64,000 nucleotides of DNA. It comes from Nepenthes gracilis (Eukaryota; Streptophyta; Magnoliopsida; Caryophyllales; Nepenthaceae). Under the pieces are notes generated by a model. The model was not told where the DNA came from. It searched no databases and worked only from the letters and a program-made list of their open reading frames with translations. The stretch spans positions 12,207,597 through 12,271,596 of the forward strand of contig BSYO01000028.1 in NCBI GenBank assembly GCA_033239525.1. The letters are read 5' to 3'. Both the position numbers and the translations under genes were made by a program. Below, in pieces: positions 12,341 to 24,756 of the stretch (its first letter is position 1; each line of letters opens with the position of its first letter).

Positions 12341-13170
12341 ATTCAGGCCGCCATAAGAGGAAGAAGTAAACTCTTTCACTCAAAGAGCCATGAAAAACTC
12401 GAAGGCAAAGAGGAAGTAAGAACAGAAAAAAATGGAGGCGAAAAGTTTAAAAGAACGAAGCCATCAAAGTTCAAAAGAGTTCTAGGATTTCGAAAGGAAA
12501 AAATAAAGGCAAAGAAGGTTTTTTGAAACAGCGGCAAGGTTCAAAAGACGCGCCTCATTATGCCATTGTCATGAGTTAGTCTCCTGTATGCTGCAGATGG
12601 TAGTGGGCCTTACATTTTCAAGGTGATGTCAATTGCATTAATTGCGCACTTATTGTGCCTTTAAAGATTCAGATGGCGGCGCAAGCCAGCGTCTTGGACT
12701 CAAAGGAAATTCTCATACGATTTCTCAACAAGCTTCTGGTCTCAATAATACTCGAAGATATTGTTGGTCTCGGACACAAATGACAACAACTATCAGTTAG
12801 CTGTGCCATAGAGGCCCAAGTGGCCCACCAATGTTTGGAAATCAACGTTCCTCGGATATATTAGTCAGACCATTGACCTCAAAAGGTCCCTAGACATATG
12901 GTCAGATTGTAAGTCTCAAGAATGTCCCCGAATATTTTGGTCAGGCTACTAGTATCAAAGACGTCTTTGGACGATTGGTCTCAACAATTTTCTCGGACAT
13001 TTGCGAGAACAAAGGAATGTATGCCAGTATCAGGCCACTGTTGAATAGCAAACGTAGAGCAAAGGTATGAGCAGATTTCCAGTGGAGAATACCTTCGCTT
13101 GAGATATTTTTGCGGCTAGTGGACATGTCAAAATATTGAAGTTCTCAAACCCTTTGACATGGGGGGCTAA
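12341..13170 (+). mobile_element. internal remnant of an LTR element with polypurine tract
   Basis: The segment has no recognisable protein but ends in CATGGGGGGCTAA (13158-13170), a polypurine tract of Tat-like plant retrotransposons. The LTR start TGATGGATACC follows directly. Coding capacity has been lost. Confidence 0.45.
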
Positions 13171-14400
13171 TGATGGATACCGACACCGAAGATAAAAGGT
13201 TCAAAAACTAAAACTATGTCCCAAGAGGTTCATGAGGCTGCTTTAACCCAATGCACTAAATTGGTTCTAGAGGCCCAAAGATTTAGACCCATAATCCAAG
13301 AGGCTCACAAGGCTGATTTGACCAAAGAGGCTAAATTAGTCCAATAGGCCTGAGGACTTAGGTCCCCACAAGCCCAAGGAACTGATTCGATCCGAGAGGC
13401 TAAATTGACCGTAGAGGCCCAAGGACTAAGGCCCTTGTCCTAAGAGGCCCAAAGAGTTGGATTAGTTCGAGAGACTGACTTAGTTTGGGAGGCTCAAAGA
13501 CTCCATAAGAGACCAAAATTTCCAATAAAGCTCCGACAACAAGGCACTGAGGATATGGCTCTGAAAGCCCGAAGACTTGTCGCTGTCCAAGCCCTCAATT
13601 GAAGCCCGAGGACATACGGTATCAAACACCTGCGGACTCAATGAAGGCCAAGAGCCTTTATCAAGGACGAAAACTCTGAAAAATTTTTAATGATATGAGT
13701 ATGCAAAAAGAAGCTCAAGATGACCAAGAACGTCAGCTCAGAGGATTGACTTTTGTAAAGGCACACGTAATTTTTACAACACACAATCTTTACAAAGAAT
13801 GATGACTTGCAGAGCACGTGCAATTACTGCAAAATGATGTATCATAAAACAAGCCCGTATGCACGTAACGTCTTTAACACAGCAGGATATGATTTGTAGA
13901 GTTGGTGGCAGGCACACCTGCACACACAAGCTCCATGCTGGGTAGGAAAAAGCCGCCAAGTATAAATACTCAAGCCAAACTCCAAAGAAGGGGATTCATT
14001 CTATCTACTGTACACGCATAGAGAAAGCAAAAAGAGAAAGAAAAGCAAGGCACCATTTAATTCCTATTCTAACACTTCTCTATAAACTCATTTTCTTTGT
14101 AACAAAACACCATAATAGTGAAAATGTTCTCAGATCCAGAATCCCATGATTTTTCTCTCTCATTCAGTAGAGAATTTTTCATATAAAATATCATGCATTA
14201 TTACTCTCTATTTCTCTCTCTATCTCTCAAAATCACATTCTCTAATCTAAGGAGACTTCCATACTCTTTGTGTTACACAAGTCCGGTCCGAGTACGTTTA
14301 AAAGATCCAAGGAGCTCCGCAAACCTCCGTTTATTGATACTATTTTGCCTTACCTGGAGACTATACGTATGTTTACTGATAGTATTTTTTAGGACGAGTG
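13171..14400 (+). mobile_element. 3' LTR of a Tat-like element
   Basis: Starts TGATGGATACC immediately after a polypurine tract. The U3 part holds diverged repeats of the theme AGGCCCAAGGACT (about 13230-13520). A TATA box TATAAATACT is at 13961, followed by a pyrimidine-rich leader (14190-14240). The right end is uncertain. Reading frames inside it have no protein similarity. Confidence 0.5.
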
Positions 14401-14640
14401 TCTAAGTCCCGGGGCCTCTAAGGCCTATTTAGCCTCTCGGATCAAATCGGCTCATTGAGCCTCTTAGAATGTGGACCTAAGTCCTCGAGCCTTTTGGGCC
14501 AATTTAGCCTCTTGTGCCAAATCTACCTCGTGGGCCTCTTGAGACGTGGATCCAAGTCCTTGAGCCTCTAGTACCAATTTTGTCCTTGGGGTCAGCTCCG
14601 TCTCATGGGCATCATGGGCTTAAATCCTTGGACCTTTTGC
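14400..14640 (-). repeat. inverted partial copy of the 13.2-13.5 kb LTR repeats
   Basis: Words such as GGCCTCTAAGGCC, TTTAGCCTCTCGGATC and GGACCTAAGTCC are reverse complements of words at 13250-13520 (GGATCCGAGAGGCTAAAT-like, GGACTTAGGTCC). The two blocks form a large imperfect inverted repeat, probably two LTRs of one family in opposite orientation. Confidence 0.5.
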
Positions 14641-16844
14641 CTGACTGCTGGCGTTTCTGGTTGCTCCCCACCGGTATATGGCTCTTCATAGCCTTGCCAT
14701 GCTTTAAGCTTCCTCGAGCATGTCCAGGTTTTCATGAAGCCTTTGCACGCTGTCATTCGGGTTGGCCACGTGAATATCACGCCTACGACACTCCTTTCCT
14801 TGGCTGGAATAACATTACTACTAGAAATACAACATTTGATAATTTAATCAAAACTAACGATTTAAAACTGATGTATCTTTTTCAAATAATAATACAAAAT
14901 TTGGTCACAACACCCTAAATCTAATGACCGAATAGCTGTCTTTCAACCTGATTACCAGCAAGTTAGTTCGAGCCTTCTAATCTAAAAGATTACCAAAATA
15001 AAAATAAGAATAAGTCAATTATTTAATAACGTATATATAGCTTTTATGTGCAGACGTATATCGAATAAATTGTTAGATAATGATATGATTTAAAATTTAA
15101 AAAATTGATAACATCATCTCGTAAATTTATCATGCACAATTCAAAGTCGATATTCAATATATACTGAGTTGCGTGATTACATAATCATGCCACAATGTGT
15201 ATTTTCTCTGTCAAACTTGTTGATTGTGTAAATGCATAAAGCATATTAAAATCATTTTAAAATCATGCAAACATATAGAGGATAAGAGTTAGTGATAACC
15301 TCATAAATAAATAATGAATATCCAAAATCGAGTTATATTTATTTTTATATAACCAAAGATCATATGTTGTTATTTATGATTCGTAGGTGGACTGTTTATA
15401 TATAACATTATATATAGGGTCAAACGTCGCTTTTTTAACCCATGGATAATAGGCTTAACCTTCAATTTATTAATAATATATTAGAACATATTTAAATATA
15501 TTTTATCAATTATCTATAATGATTCATATTTAATTTAATAAAAAACTAGATTCAAATAAAATATTTTCTATATTTTCTCATACAAAAGAAAATACGCTAA
15601 TCATTAAATTTATATAAAATTTTCCTTCATATTTTTTTGAAATACATAACGTGTGATAAAATTATCAGCATAGAAGAACTTCAGTTTGTATTTTAGGAAC
15701 ATACAATAAGAATATTATGAGATTTATAAATATACAAGGCTATTATTGAAAGAAATCAATATAATTTGTGTAATTTAATCAATGTTTTTTCCGATATAAA
15801 GCATGTATGAATGGTTCAATGGAAATTCAACACATGCATATGTATATGTTTATAAATTAATGACATATAAGAATAATATTATAAAAATTCAACACTTAAA
15901 TATAATATACAAAGATTTAAAACATTAATTTTATAAAATTGCATAAAATAATAATGAAATCACATTCATATAAAGTATAAATATTTTCACTATAAAAATA
16001 GCACATATTGAGTATCTGAAATAAGAAAAAATCAAAGAAATCAGAGAAAGATAGTAACAAAGAAAAAAGGACTCAAAGGTATTTACTTTTACTTGAATCT
16101 AATAAAAGATGTTTGATTTCTTTTTAATTTCTTATTCTATTTTTTTAAATCTCTTCTCTTTCTCTTTCTTCTCTTAAAATCGTAATATAAATAATACAAA
16201 ATCAGCCAATTGTCCTATTTAAAAAAACCTAACACCCTTGCACTAGTCAGGCACAGATAAGACGCTAAGATACAATTCATATTATACATTAGTGTCCGTT
16301 AGACGTGTATCAGATATTAATATTTTGTCTTAAATATGTACATACGTAAATTAGGTGCATATCAGACGCAACCAATCTACTTAAAATATGGATGAGTGCC
16401 CCAAATGCCTTGTTATCGTCTGAAATATGCGTAAGTATGAGTTAGACAGAGGTTAGGCACAACTTAGTCTAATTCATTTATCTTTAATAAATTTAATAAT
16501 TCATCATCTTAATTTGATAAATCACCATTAAAAAGATATTTTAAGATTCACATATTATAATATTGTTAAAATAGAAACTTACTAAAATTGTTCAATTGTC
16601 TAAAAAATAGACAGTATCTCACACGTAGAATACTCAATCATCCCCAAAATGGGCTCAATATAAAGGGAAGTTCTCAAGTGGACAAGTTGAAAAGCATCTT
16701 TATATGTTCCACATCACATAAGCCTGCATTGTAATGTGTTAGAATCTTTTATTTTGAAAGTTCTAATTTTTTCAAAAAATTTTGATGTATGTGGCCATAT
16801 TTTTTAAAAATGTACATGTATTATTTTTTTGGGTGATATAAATA
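14641..16844. other. intergenic DNA, no gene seen
   Basis: After about 14830 the sequence is AT-rich with no coding or RNA signal. A pyrimidine-rich stretch lies at 16105-16175. The frame near 14514-14918 has no domain and overlaps LTR-like sequence. Confidence 0.5.
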
Positions 16845-18058
16845 TGATGGGTATACCAGAAATGAGTTGAACTCAAAAAAGTCAATGGAGCCCAAACGAC
16901 GGCCAGCTCCTCCGGCGCGAATTGAAAATAGGCCCAAAACTCAAAAGCGGGGACAGTTAATGTTGGCGTTGACCGTCCGAACGGCCAACTATCAAGCAGG
17001 CGGTCAACTCAAACGTTGACCGTCCTCCTTATGCGTATTGGGCACAAAGAGGCTTTACTATAGTAATGGGCCTGCCCACTCAGTCCCACGGCCCATTAGG
17101 CGGCTAATGATGGACATTCTTCGCAAGGGCGGCCAACACGCGGCTGGCCGGTCAACTCGAAGGTTGACCGTCCGAGTTTTACACGTTGGGCCTCAAGAAG
17201 CCTTTCAACAGTAACGGGCCTGACCCATTTAGGCCCACAAATCATCAAAAGGCCAGCAACGGCTTTCCAAGGATATTTCACGATCTCAGCCAGCACCAAA
17301 AAGAATATTAGCAATATTGGGGCCTCCCGTATAAGGAAGGCGCCAAATTTTCTCCAAATCTTTGCCAACCCAGGTTTTCCAACGGCAACATGCATGGAAG
17401 GAAAGCGCACGGTTTGGAAAGTTGTTGGATTCCTCACAAGGAAACAATCACGTCGGGCAACCGCATTCCGCTTCCGGAAGGCAAGCCAGCCAACAGATCA
17501 GGAAGGCAATCACTCCTTCCAAAGAAGGAAGATTACCTCTCAGCTACAAAAGAAACCCTGGATTCACCATCCGGGGCATGCTCTCAATTACGCTTTCATT
17601 AACGCACGCTTTCTTCAACGCTCTCAATCATCCTTCCAATTGCATGCTTTCTGTAACTCAATTGCACCCGCTCTCCACAACACAACGAGTGCTCTAAGAG
17701 ATCTGTTGTCTCTGCCGCCAATATTCTCCGCAAACCCTAAGGCAACAAGCGTGCCCTCACGGCCGTTTACTGTCTTCCCACCATCCAGATTCAAGAAGAC
17801 CTCACGTCTATCTTACATCTGGAATCAAACACTCACTCTGTCTCTCTCTTTTTCTCTCAATTTCAGTTTCTTCCTTTTGAAAATCAAGCTGACCGACTTT
17901 GGCTACGTGAAGTATTTTCGGTGGGACAACTTCCCGCCGAACACACTGACCTCCTGTTCTGTTTAGTGGTGTGCAGGATCCAACTCAGGGAACGGAGCCG
18001 GAGCCAAGACAAGAGGATCATTCGAATCTGTTCGAAGTCCGAATCCAGAGACGCATCA
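16845..18058 (+). mobile_element. probable solo LTR (Tat-like family)
   Basis: Begins TGATGGGTATACC and ends GACGCATCA. The flanks AAATA and AAATC may be a target duplication with one mismatch. The tail (GAAGTATTTTCGGTGGGA, then GTGTGCAGGATCC) corresponds to the reverse complement of the LTR at 18320-18560 (GGAGTATTTTCAGTGGGA), so this is a related LTR in plus orientation. The left part carries repeated GGTCAACTC...GTTGACCGTCC words (about 16965-17175). Frames such as 17394-17966 lie in the LTR and show no protein family. Confidence 0.5.
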
Positions 18059-18319
18059 AAATCGATAATATTTAAATTATAATAAAATAAAATCTATTAT
18101 TGTCCCAATGCTAATATTTAAAAGATTTCAAATTAAAATATGTCCAATAACAATAATAATAACAACAATAATAATAATTTTTTTAACAATCCCTTTCCTT
18201 AAATTGCTAAAATTAAAATAAATTATTTTGTGATACAATTAGTTATTAAAAATACTTATTTATTTTTAAAGTATGCTTTAAATTAAATTAGTTACTAGAA
18301 AATCTAATAGTTATATATG

Positions 18320-18602
18320 TGTTGCGTTCGTGGGTCTGGGATCTCTGGCAGATTAGGGAGCCTTTGGATTCCGCGCATGGGTCGGACCTCGAACGGGTCC
18401 AATCTCTACTCTCCTCAACCTGGACCCTACAAAACACAAATTACAAACAAAATGTTAGGGGTCGGTGAGATATTCTCCCACTGAAAATACTCCGACGCTC
18501 AAGTTAAATATCCTTCACAATAAACGGAAAGATGCAAGAGTGAATGCCGAAATACGGTAACGATTGTTTGGATGCAAGAATATAAGGTTCATTGAGCGAT
18601 TA
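18320..18602 (-). mobile_element. 3' LTR of the large gypsy element, distal part
   Basis: Starts TGTTGCGTTCGTGGG. Together with 21967-22574 it forms one LTR of about 890 bases, close to the 899 bases of the solo LTR at 56741-57639. Shared blocks with that LTR include CAGATTAGGGAGCC and AATACTCCGACGCTCAAGTT. The distal part ends at the inserted element, whose target duplication is GATTA (18598-18602). Confidence 0.75.
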
Positions 18603-19380
18603 TGTGACGACCCAAACCCAAAATATCAAATATAACTTAGATCACTCACGCGAAAACCTCAAAATTTAAAATTATCCATAATATTCCATAATAACAATAC
18701 AATTAAATTAAACAACCATCAAATTTATCAATACATTATATAATTATCCCGAAATAACAACTGCTAAGAATCACGGGTCGCAGCCCGAATGAAAACTACT
18801 CAATTTTTCTGTTAATAATACATCTAATTTGTCTCCCACTGATAAATAATGTCTAACCTCCACAAGTCGTTTTACCTGAAAGTCCTGCAGCAAAAGTAGG
18901 ATCCCCAGGGTCTGCACTATACAATCAGCTCAATCTAGAGTCAAGAAAATATATGTGTGAGACAAAGCCCAACAAGTGATAATAATCAAGGACGCTAATA
19001 ACAATAACAATCTCGGTTATCAAATTATCAAGATCTCAACATAAATTTAACCATCTACTATATCCGAGAAGAATTATAACACGTCGTAAAGTACGACTCT
19101 AGGCAAAATAGGTCTCACAAGACCCGCACATCCAAAAACAACAAGAGTGCCAATAAACAATGGTAATCCCCTGGAATCCGATATCACTAATAAGTGGGGA
19201 TTCCTTGATCCAAATGTCAGAGTGAACGACCTGAATATCAATATCGATAAACGAAATGGATTCCACCAAATCCGAAGAATGTAGAATCCAATCCATGGAT
19301 TCTACAAAATATAACTCATGGATTCAATCGAATCCCAAACTCACGAGATGTCAACAAGAATGAAACATCACAATGAATCT

Positions 19381-19871
19381 CCTTGGACCTTATTCTACCA
19401 TAGTGACCCAAAGACCGCGTATTTATGCCTCCGACGGCTGGGTAAGTGCAACGAGGTTATCCATGGTATCCAACTACTCCTACAATCCTCCCAGAAGCTG
19501 TACCCGTAGCCTGCCGATACCACCTCCGATACCCCTCGCCAATGATATCCCAGATATCATCATCTACGATGGTCACTAGATTATAAGCATCCCACTTGAC
19601 TCACTGTACGAGATTACCAGAATTTGATTATCAGCTCAAATTGATGTCACAATCAGACGAGATAACAAGAATCTCCTTGGATCTTATTCTGCCACCGTGA
19701 ACCAAAGGCCGCGTATTTACGCCCCCAACGGTTGGGTAAGTGCAACGAGATTATCCATGGTATCCAACTACCCCTACAGTCCTCCTAGAGGCTGTACCCG
19801 TAGCATGTCGATACCATCCATGATACCCCTCGCCAAATGATATCCATGATATCATCTCCTACGATGGTCAC
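19381..19871. repeat. 294-base direct repeat inside the nested LTR
   Basis: The block from CCTTGGACCTTATTCTACC (19381) to CTACGATGGTCAC (19576) recurs at 19675-19871 as CCTTGGATCTTATTCTGCC to CTACGATGGTCAC, with scattered substitutions. Confidence 0.85.
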
Positions 19872-20459
19872 ATGGCTATAAGCATCCCGCCAAACTAGGT
19901 AATGTACCTCAACACCATCAGGACACAAAAATCAGTATCGGATAAACGTAGACCACATTAAAGTATCAAAGCCTCCCATTTGACCAGATACTTCAATATT
20001 TTCATACACTCTCCTCAACCTTGACCATAAGAAGCCAACAATCCAAATACTCACACAATCGAATATAACGCAAAGAAAGTTTTGCAACATTAATAATAGG
20101 AATGTCGTTCGGTGCTGACACGGACCGTACTCACACAATCAAATCCAACACAAAGGAACGTATCTCAGAACATCCAAATGGAATACAATGATCGAAATAT
20201 GATCAGCTCAACTACTTCACTATTTTTCCATTTTATTTCGACGTCGCCTACTTACTAAGCCAACGATATTTTTATTTCAATTTTCATCCCCAATTAATTT
20301 TGTAATATTTCGACAATTAATTGGCACTATCTATTTCTTCATACAATCGGTATCACTTCGCACACCGGCCAATATACCTTTATACATACAAAATACACAA
20401 ATCCTCGCTACTCTTTATCATTTTTATTCCCATGCATGCCTATATGATCACACATTAAC

Positions 20460-20480
20460 ATATATATATATATATATATA
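20460..20480. repeat. (TA)n microsatellite
   Basis: An uninterrupted TA run of about ten units. Confidence 0.85.
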
Positions 20481-20514
20481 CCAACACATACCGACACCAA
20501 GAGGCCCAATCCAC

Positions 20515-20950
20515 AGCCCAACACCACACACACAACACAGCCCAGCCCAATACCTGGGCCACTAAAACACACACACACCCAGGCCCACAGCCCAACACAC
20601 ACACACCCTGGGCCCAGCCCAACACACACACACACAACCCACGGTCCACAGCAGCATCTGCTGCCTCCTCATCCACCAACGCACGCACACAGCACCCATA
20701 CAGCACACACGCCCACACACTGCTCACACAGAGCACACACACGCACCCGGTGCACACGCCTTCACTGCCATCACCGAACACTTCACACACCATACACGTA
20801 CACAGCATCAGCTGCTTCCTCCTCACTCACCAACGCACGCACAGCATCAACAGAACCACCTTTACAGTCGACGCATCCACCCACACACACAGTTCGATCG
20901 AATCACCATCTACTCACACAACCACACACAGCAATACACCCCCAATTTAA
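20515..20950. repeat. CA-rich low-complexity tract
   Basis: Dense ACACAC runs mixed with GCCCA words. The frames here (Cys/Val-rich on the minus strand, Thr/His-rich on the plus strand) are products of the CA repeat, not genes. Confidence 0.75.
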
Positions 20951-21705
20951 TCCCAAATTTACAATTCCTTCACTCACCAATTCTCGGCCAGAACAGAGCA
21001 CGAAGCTCTGCTTCTCACTCAACTTCAGCCGGTCACAAAAACAGAGTAACAACTCTGCTCCCTCTCATCAATTTCCCAAAGAGCGCACACCATCCCAATT
21101 TACGCCTCAAAATGGTGGAATTAGAGGAAGCGAGAGAGAGAAACAGATTCGAATGAAGGATTCGAATCATAGAGCAGCACCACAGCCAAGGAAAATACAG
21201 AGGAAGGAAGAGGGATTATGAGGATGCACTTGAAATTTCAAGGAGAAAGGAGTGGACGAGATTCACTTGCCTGATTTCACGGTTCCAGAACACGGCTTGG
21301 GTTCGGCTTCACTACGGATCCGGTTTCGGCTTCAGATTTGGGAAGTCGGCTTCAGCACGGCAGCGACGAATTTGGCAACGGCAAACGGCGGTGACGGTAA
21401 TCACGGCGACGGCGACTCTTCTTCCGGCACCGGTCGACGATGGCAGTAGCAGTGGCAACGGCGAGGAACAAATGCGACGGCAATGAGCAGTGGCAACGGC
21501 GACGGCAGCACAGCTAGGGTTTTCCCGTCTCCCGACTTCCTTACCCACCCTTTCTTTATATAGCGAATGGCATCGATTAATCCCTCAACTTCTTTCCTCC
21601 GTCCTTGCCACAACCCTCGCGCGCCGTTCCCCCTTTCTCTCCTCTTCTTCCTCTTTCCTTCTTCTCCTTCGTTCGTCTCTCTCTCTCTCTCTTTTTACTA
21701 ATTCT

Positions 21706-21707
21706 TG

Positions 21708-21760
<53 letters not shown>

Positions 21761-21830
21761 TATCTATTTATTTATTTATCTTTATATTATTATTATTAAA
21801 TATATATATTATTATTTATCATTATATTAT
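21706..21830. repeat. (TAA/ATT)n microsatellite
   Basis: About 17 triplets of TAA then ATT, followed by AT-rich DNA to the LTR end. Confidence 0.85.
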
Positions 21831-21966
21831 ATTTATTATTATAAATATATTTTAATATTATTTAATTAATTATCTAACATAATTACTAAAATAGTCAAAT
21901 AATTATTCTAATTAATTAGATAATTTATTTTCATAAATTTAAAAATATTTGATACGTTACAGATTA

Positions 21967-22574
21967 TGGGAGGCTGGGCTTCGCGGTTTGCACTGCATGA
22001 AGTGGCTCACTATGATTGCTTGAGAGAGGCTTTTGGATCGATGGCCTTTGATTGACCAAGGATCAATCTTAGGGGATCAGGAGTAGGGATCAGGAATTGA
22101 ATCCCTTTCCTGTCGAAGGAAATGATATTTATAGGCTCCATGATGGAGGACCTTGGACACGGGAATCTCTGACATGTGGCAAGCTGAGATTCGTTGGCCG
22201 TTGGCAATCGCCAGTGATGCCAATTGTCAATTTGTGATGGCGCGAGAACCATTGCTAGGCGTGGCCGGCACTAGTCTGTTTGACCTTACTTGGATTGGCT
22301 GGATGACTGCCAGGGGAGCGTACGCTAGGCTGGCCAGCATTGACCTTGCTTCCCATTGGTTGGCAGCTCCTTTGCCGGTGTCCTCTACACTGGCAGACTG
22401 CAAGGGCTATGGCAGGAACGTAGGCGAAGCTAACTAGTCTCGTCGCCTGGCACTCTGCATGCCTTGTCACTTTGCGCCCAGGCTTGATCTTGTGGACCGA
22501 GCTTCTCTGCTGATGGGCGCCCTTTTCTTAGCTGGGCTTGGCTGATCTTGGCCCAATTCATGCTAGACCCAACA
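21967..22574 (-). mobile_element. 3' LTR of the large gypsy element, proximal part
   Basis: Resumes after the nested insertion and ends CTAGACCCAACA, directly followed on the plus strand by CTAGCCCCCATG, the complement of the polypurine tract. On the minus strand the LTR therefore starts TGTTGGGTC. The same CCCAACA terminus is seen at 57639. Confidence 0.75.
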
Positions 22575-23520
22575 CTAGCCCCCATGCCTCGGGATTGCCC
22601 ATTGTCGAGGCCTGATATGTTAAATGTGGATCCCGTCGTTGGATGGCGTGCCTTTCCTTGAGATTCACCAGATTCCGTCTTCAGGGAAAATCGTTCCTTC
22701 ACCATGCGAATATGCAGCCTTTTCAGTGGTTGCAGGGATTCGGAGCTATATTAAGAAGGATTCGCAACCTTCATATGAGCTCTACACCGATAGATTTCCT
22801 ATTTTTTGATTGATGACCATTGGGGAGCGAGCCCGTTCGGGAGCCTTAGGGCTTTTTTGGGCTACTATAAATTGAGGAGTCCCCACACCACGAAGTTCAA
22901 AACTCATCTCACAGCTAGCGAAGCAATGGAGTGTCTAAGGGGTGTACCATGATCCACGGAAGCTCCGGACGGGAATCGGATGGATCAGCTGGAGACTTGT
23001 AGCTATCCTTGAATTTGTTGCCATCTCCCTTGCATGGGTGATTCATGTGCCTCCTCTCCGGTCGTCCAGGGTTTTCAGCCGTCAGGCAAAACCACAGTTG
23101 GCGTTCATTTAGGGTCAGAGACTCCATTCCCTCGATCGGGCGCTAGCTCGAGGTTTCGTCAGTCATTGGTGGCCTTCATGGTTGATCGGGAGTTGAGGAG
23201 ATTCTCGACGCTCCATCGGGACTGCGGACGGGGTCATGCAGCGGTCCTGGTGGATACCTGATGGTTACCGATCCTTGGCTGCAATCTCGTCCTCTCAGCA
23301 TCAGGGATTCGTATCAAATTCACCCCAGGCGGGGGAGTCGGCACCAGGGAAGATACCTTCGAAGCACGACAGTGTGCACCTATGCTCGATGTCAAACCCT
23401 CCTGGTGAGCTGAGTTTTTTGTCTGCCTCTTGTACTTTACTGTACTTTTACTTTTTCAACGCTTGCGTAAGCGTGAGTCTTGTACTTTGTAAAGAAAACT
23501 CCAATGAATAAAAGTATCAG
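22575..23520 (+). pseudogene. antisense cassette a of the gypsy element
   Basis: A plus-strand TATA box (TATAAA, 22866-22871) is followed by an ATG at 22926, a short degenerate frame, and an AATAAAAG polyadenylation-like signal near 23506. No domain was recognised. I treat it as a decayed antisense transcription unit because two similarly built cassettes follow. Confidence 0.35.
22866..22871 (+). promoter_or_regulatory. TATA box of antisense cassette a
   Basis: TATAAA in the context GGGCTACTATAAATTGAGG, about 55 bases before the first ATG. Confidence 0.4.
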
Positions 23521-23872
23521 CTTTTGTCTTCATTGTTTGTTCCATTTAGCCTTCTCTTTTCTCTTTCGTAAAGTAAGACTCAAGGGCCATTAGACCCTCC
23601 CGCCATCATACGTATTTGAGTGCCCGTTCATTCCAAGCGTTTAGTGACCTTTGGTTGCTTTGTCTAGCATCCGTCCCTCAAGTTCAAATAGGAACTGTCG
23701 ACGGGAGGACTCGGATGGGACTAGCCGTGGGTCTGCTCTACCCTGGGAGGCTAAACATTGCTCGGATTGTCACATCAATCAATAGCGTAAGCACATTTAT
23801 TGCCTTGGAAACCTCGGGGTCATCACGTCATAGTTGCACTTCTTGGAAAGGCGCGATGTTTCAGGGAGCCGC

Positions 23873-23956
23873 CACGTGGGGAGATTTCCTTGCGCAATTG
23901 AATGCCTTCCTCTGTTGTACGATGTTGTATCCTTGGAGAACCCTGGGCTATTTAAG
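23873..23956 (+). promoter_or_regulatory. promoter-like region of antisense cassette b
   Basis: A G-box CACGTG (23873-23878) and a TATA-like TATTTAAG (23949-23956) precede the ATG pair at 24055 by about 100 bases. Confidence 0.4.
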
Positions 23957-24054
23957 CACCAAGAATTTCTCTAGACTTCGCACTCCTTAACCGTTTTGGG
24001 TTGCGAAATATCAGCCTGCAGTCGTTTTCTTCTTCCTTACTTGTCGTGGTGACC

Positions 24055-24756
24055 ATGATGGCGAGACAGTTTCCCTCCTCAGAGTCGGAACCTCCAATCG
24101 AGGAATCCAGACGAGGAAATCAGGTCTTGAGGGGGCATGATGAGGCTGTGCCTTCCCCCGAGGGAGCGGAGGATTGCCATTCGGAGCTCTCTGTCATTGA
24201 GCCAATGAGATTTCTGAGGGCACCACCGAGCTTTGAATCCGATGGTGCATCTAACTCCTCGCGGTGGCGAAGGCCTAGGGGGGCCAGTACATCGCTTTGT
24301 CGTGTCCTGAGGGCAATGTAGGACATGGAGGCCCGGTACCTGGTTGCCGTTGGAGAGGTTGAGCAAATTTGAGCACGAGCGGCTCACTTCGAGCAAGCAT
24401 GGTCAGAAGCATAGGCAAGGGTGTAACAACTGGCTGAAGCCAACTCGCAGGCATAGAGCCAAATTGCTATTCTTCAGGAGGAGCTCGAGCTATATCGAGT
24501 GAGGCTCAGGGAGGAACACGTTGTCCACGCACGGCAGGAGACTCAGCTGAGATCGAGAATCCGGCCGAAGGAGCTGGCTCTCTTGCTGAAAAGGAGATTC
24601 CATGAAGGCATTTGGCTTAGCTGGAGGATAGCTTCATTGGTGGTGCTGAGCTTTCGCATCAACCTCTTGGACTCTCGAAACTCAGGCACCGGGATGTACT
24701 CGAAACCGACAGAGTTCATGACTCCCGATCCTGTAGAACCTGGTGAGGGCAGGTAG
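24055..24756 (+). pseudogene. antisense ORF b, coiled-coil protein with five stops
   Basis: One frame runs 702 bases from the ATG at 24055 to the TAG at 24754, broken only by stops at 24319, 24370, 24412, 24424 and 24454. The N-terminal third is Ser/Glu/Pro-rich. The middle is a heptad-like coiled coil (LAEANSQA, ILQEELELYRVRLREEH) and the C-terminal part ends PVEPGEG. All five stops are one C-to-T change from Gln or Arg codons. This resembles the C-terminal coiled-coil half of antisense ORFs known in Tat-lineage elements. Its function is unknown. Confidence 0.6.

Larger units (their letters stand above)
18603..21961 (+). mobile_element. 3.36-kb LTR insertion nested in the gypsy 3' LTR
   Basis: Ends are TGTGACGACCC and GATACGTTACA, and the flanks are perfect GATTA copies (18598-18602 and 21962-21966). 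A TATA motif (TTTATATAGCG) lies near 21555, about 400 bases before the right end, which fits a plus-oriented LTR. No coding domain is present, so it is most likely a solo LTR of a long-LTR gypsy family; a non-autonomous element is the alternative. It contains a 294-base internal direct repeat, a CA-rich tract and a TTA microsatellite, annotated separately. Confidence 0.75.

Noticed and set aside
14514..14918. 134-codon plus-strand frame
   Set aside because: Overlaps the inverted LTR repeat and runs into AT-rich DNA; no domain.
17362..17966. Overlapping plus-strand frames of 70-190 codons
   Set aside because: They lie wholly within the LTR at 16845-18058, overlap in different frames and show no domain.
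20408..20950. Cys/Val-rich and Thr/His-rich frames
   Set aside because: Products of the CA-rich tract inside the nested LTR.
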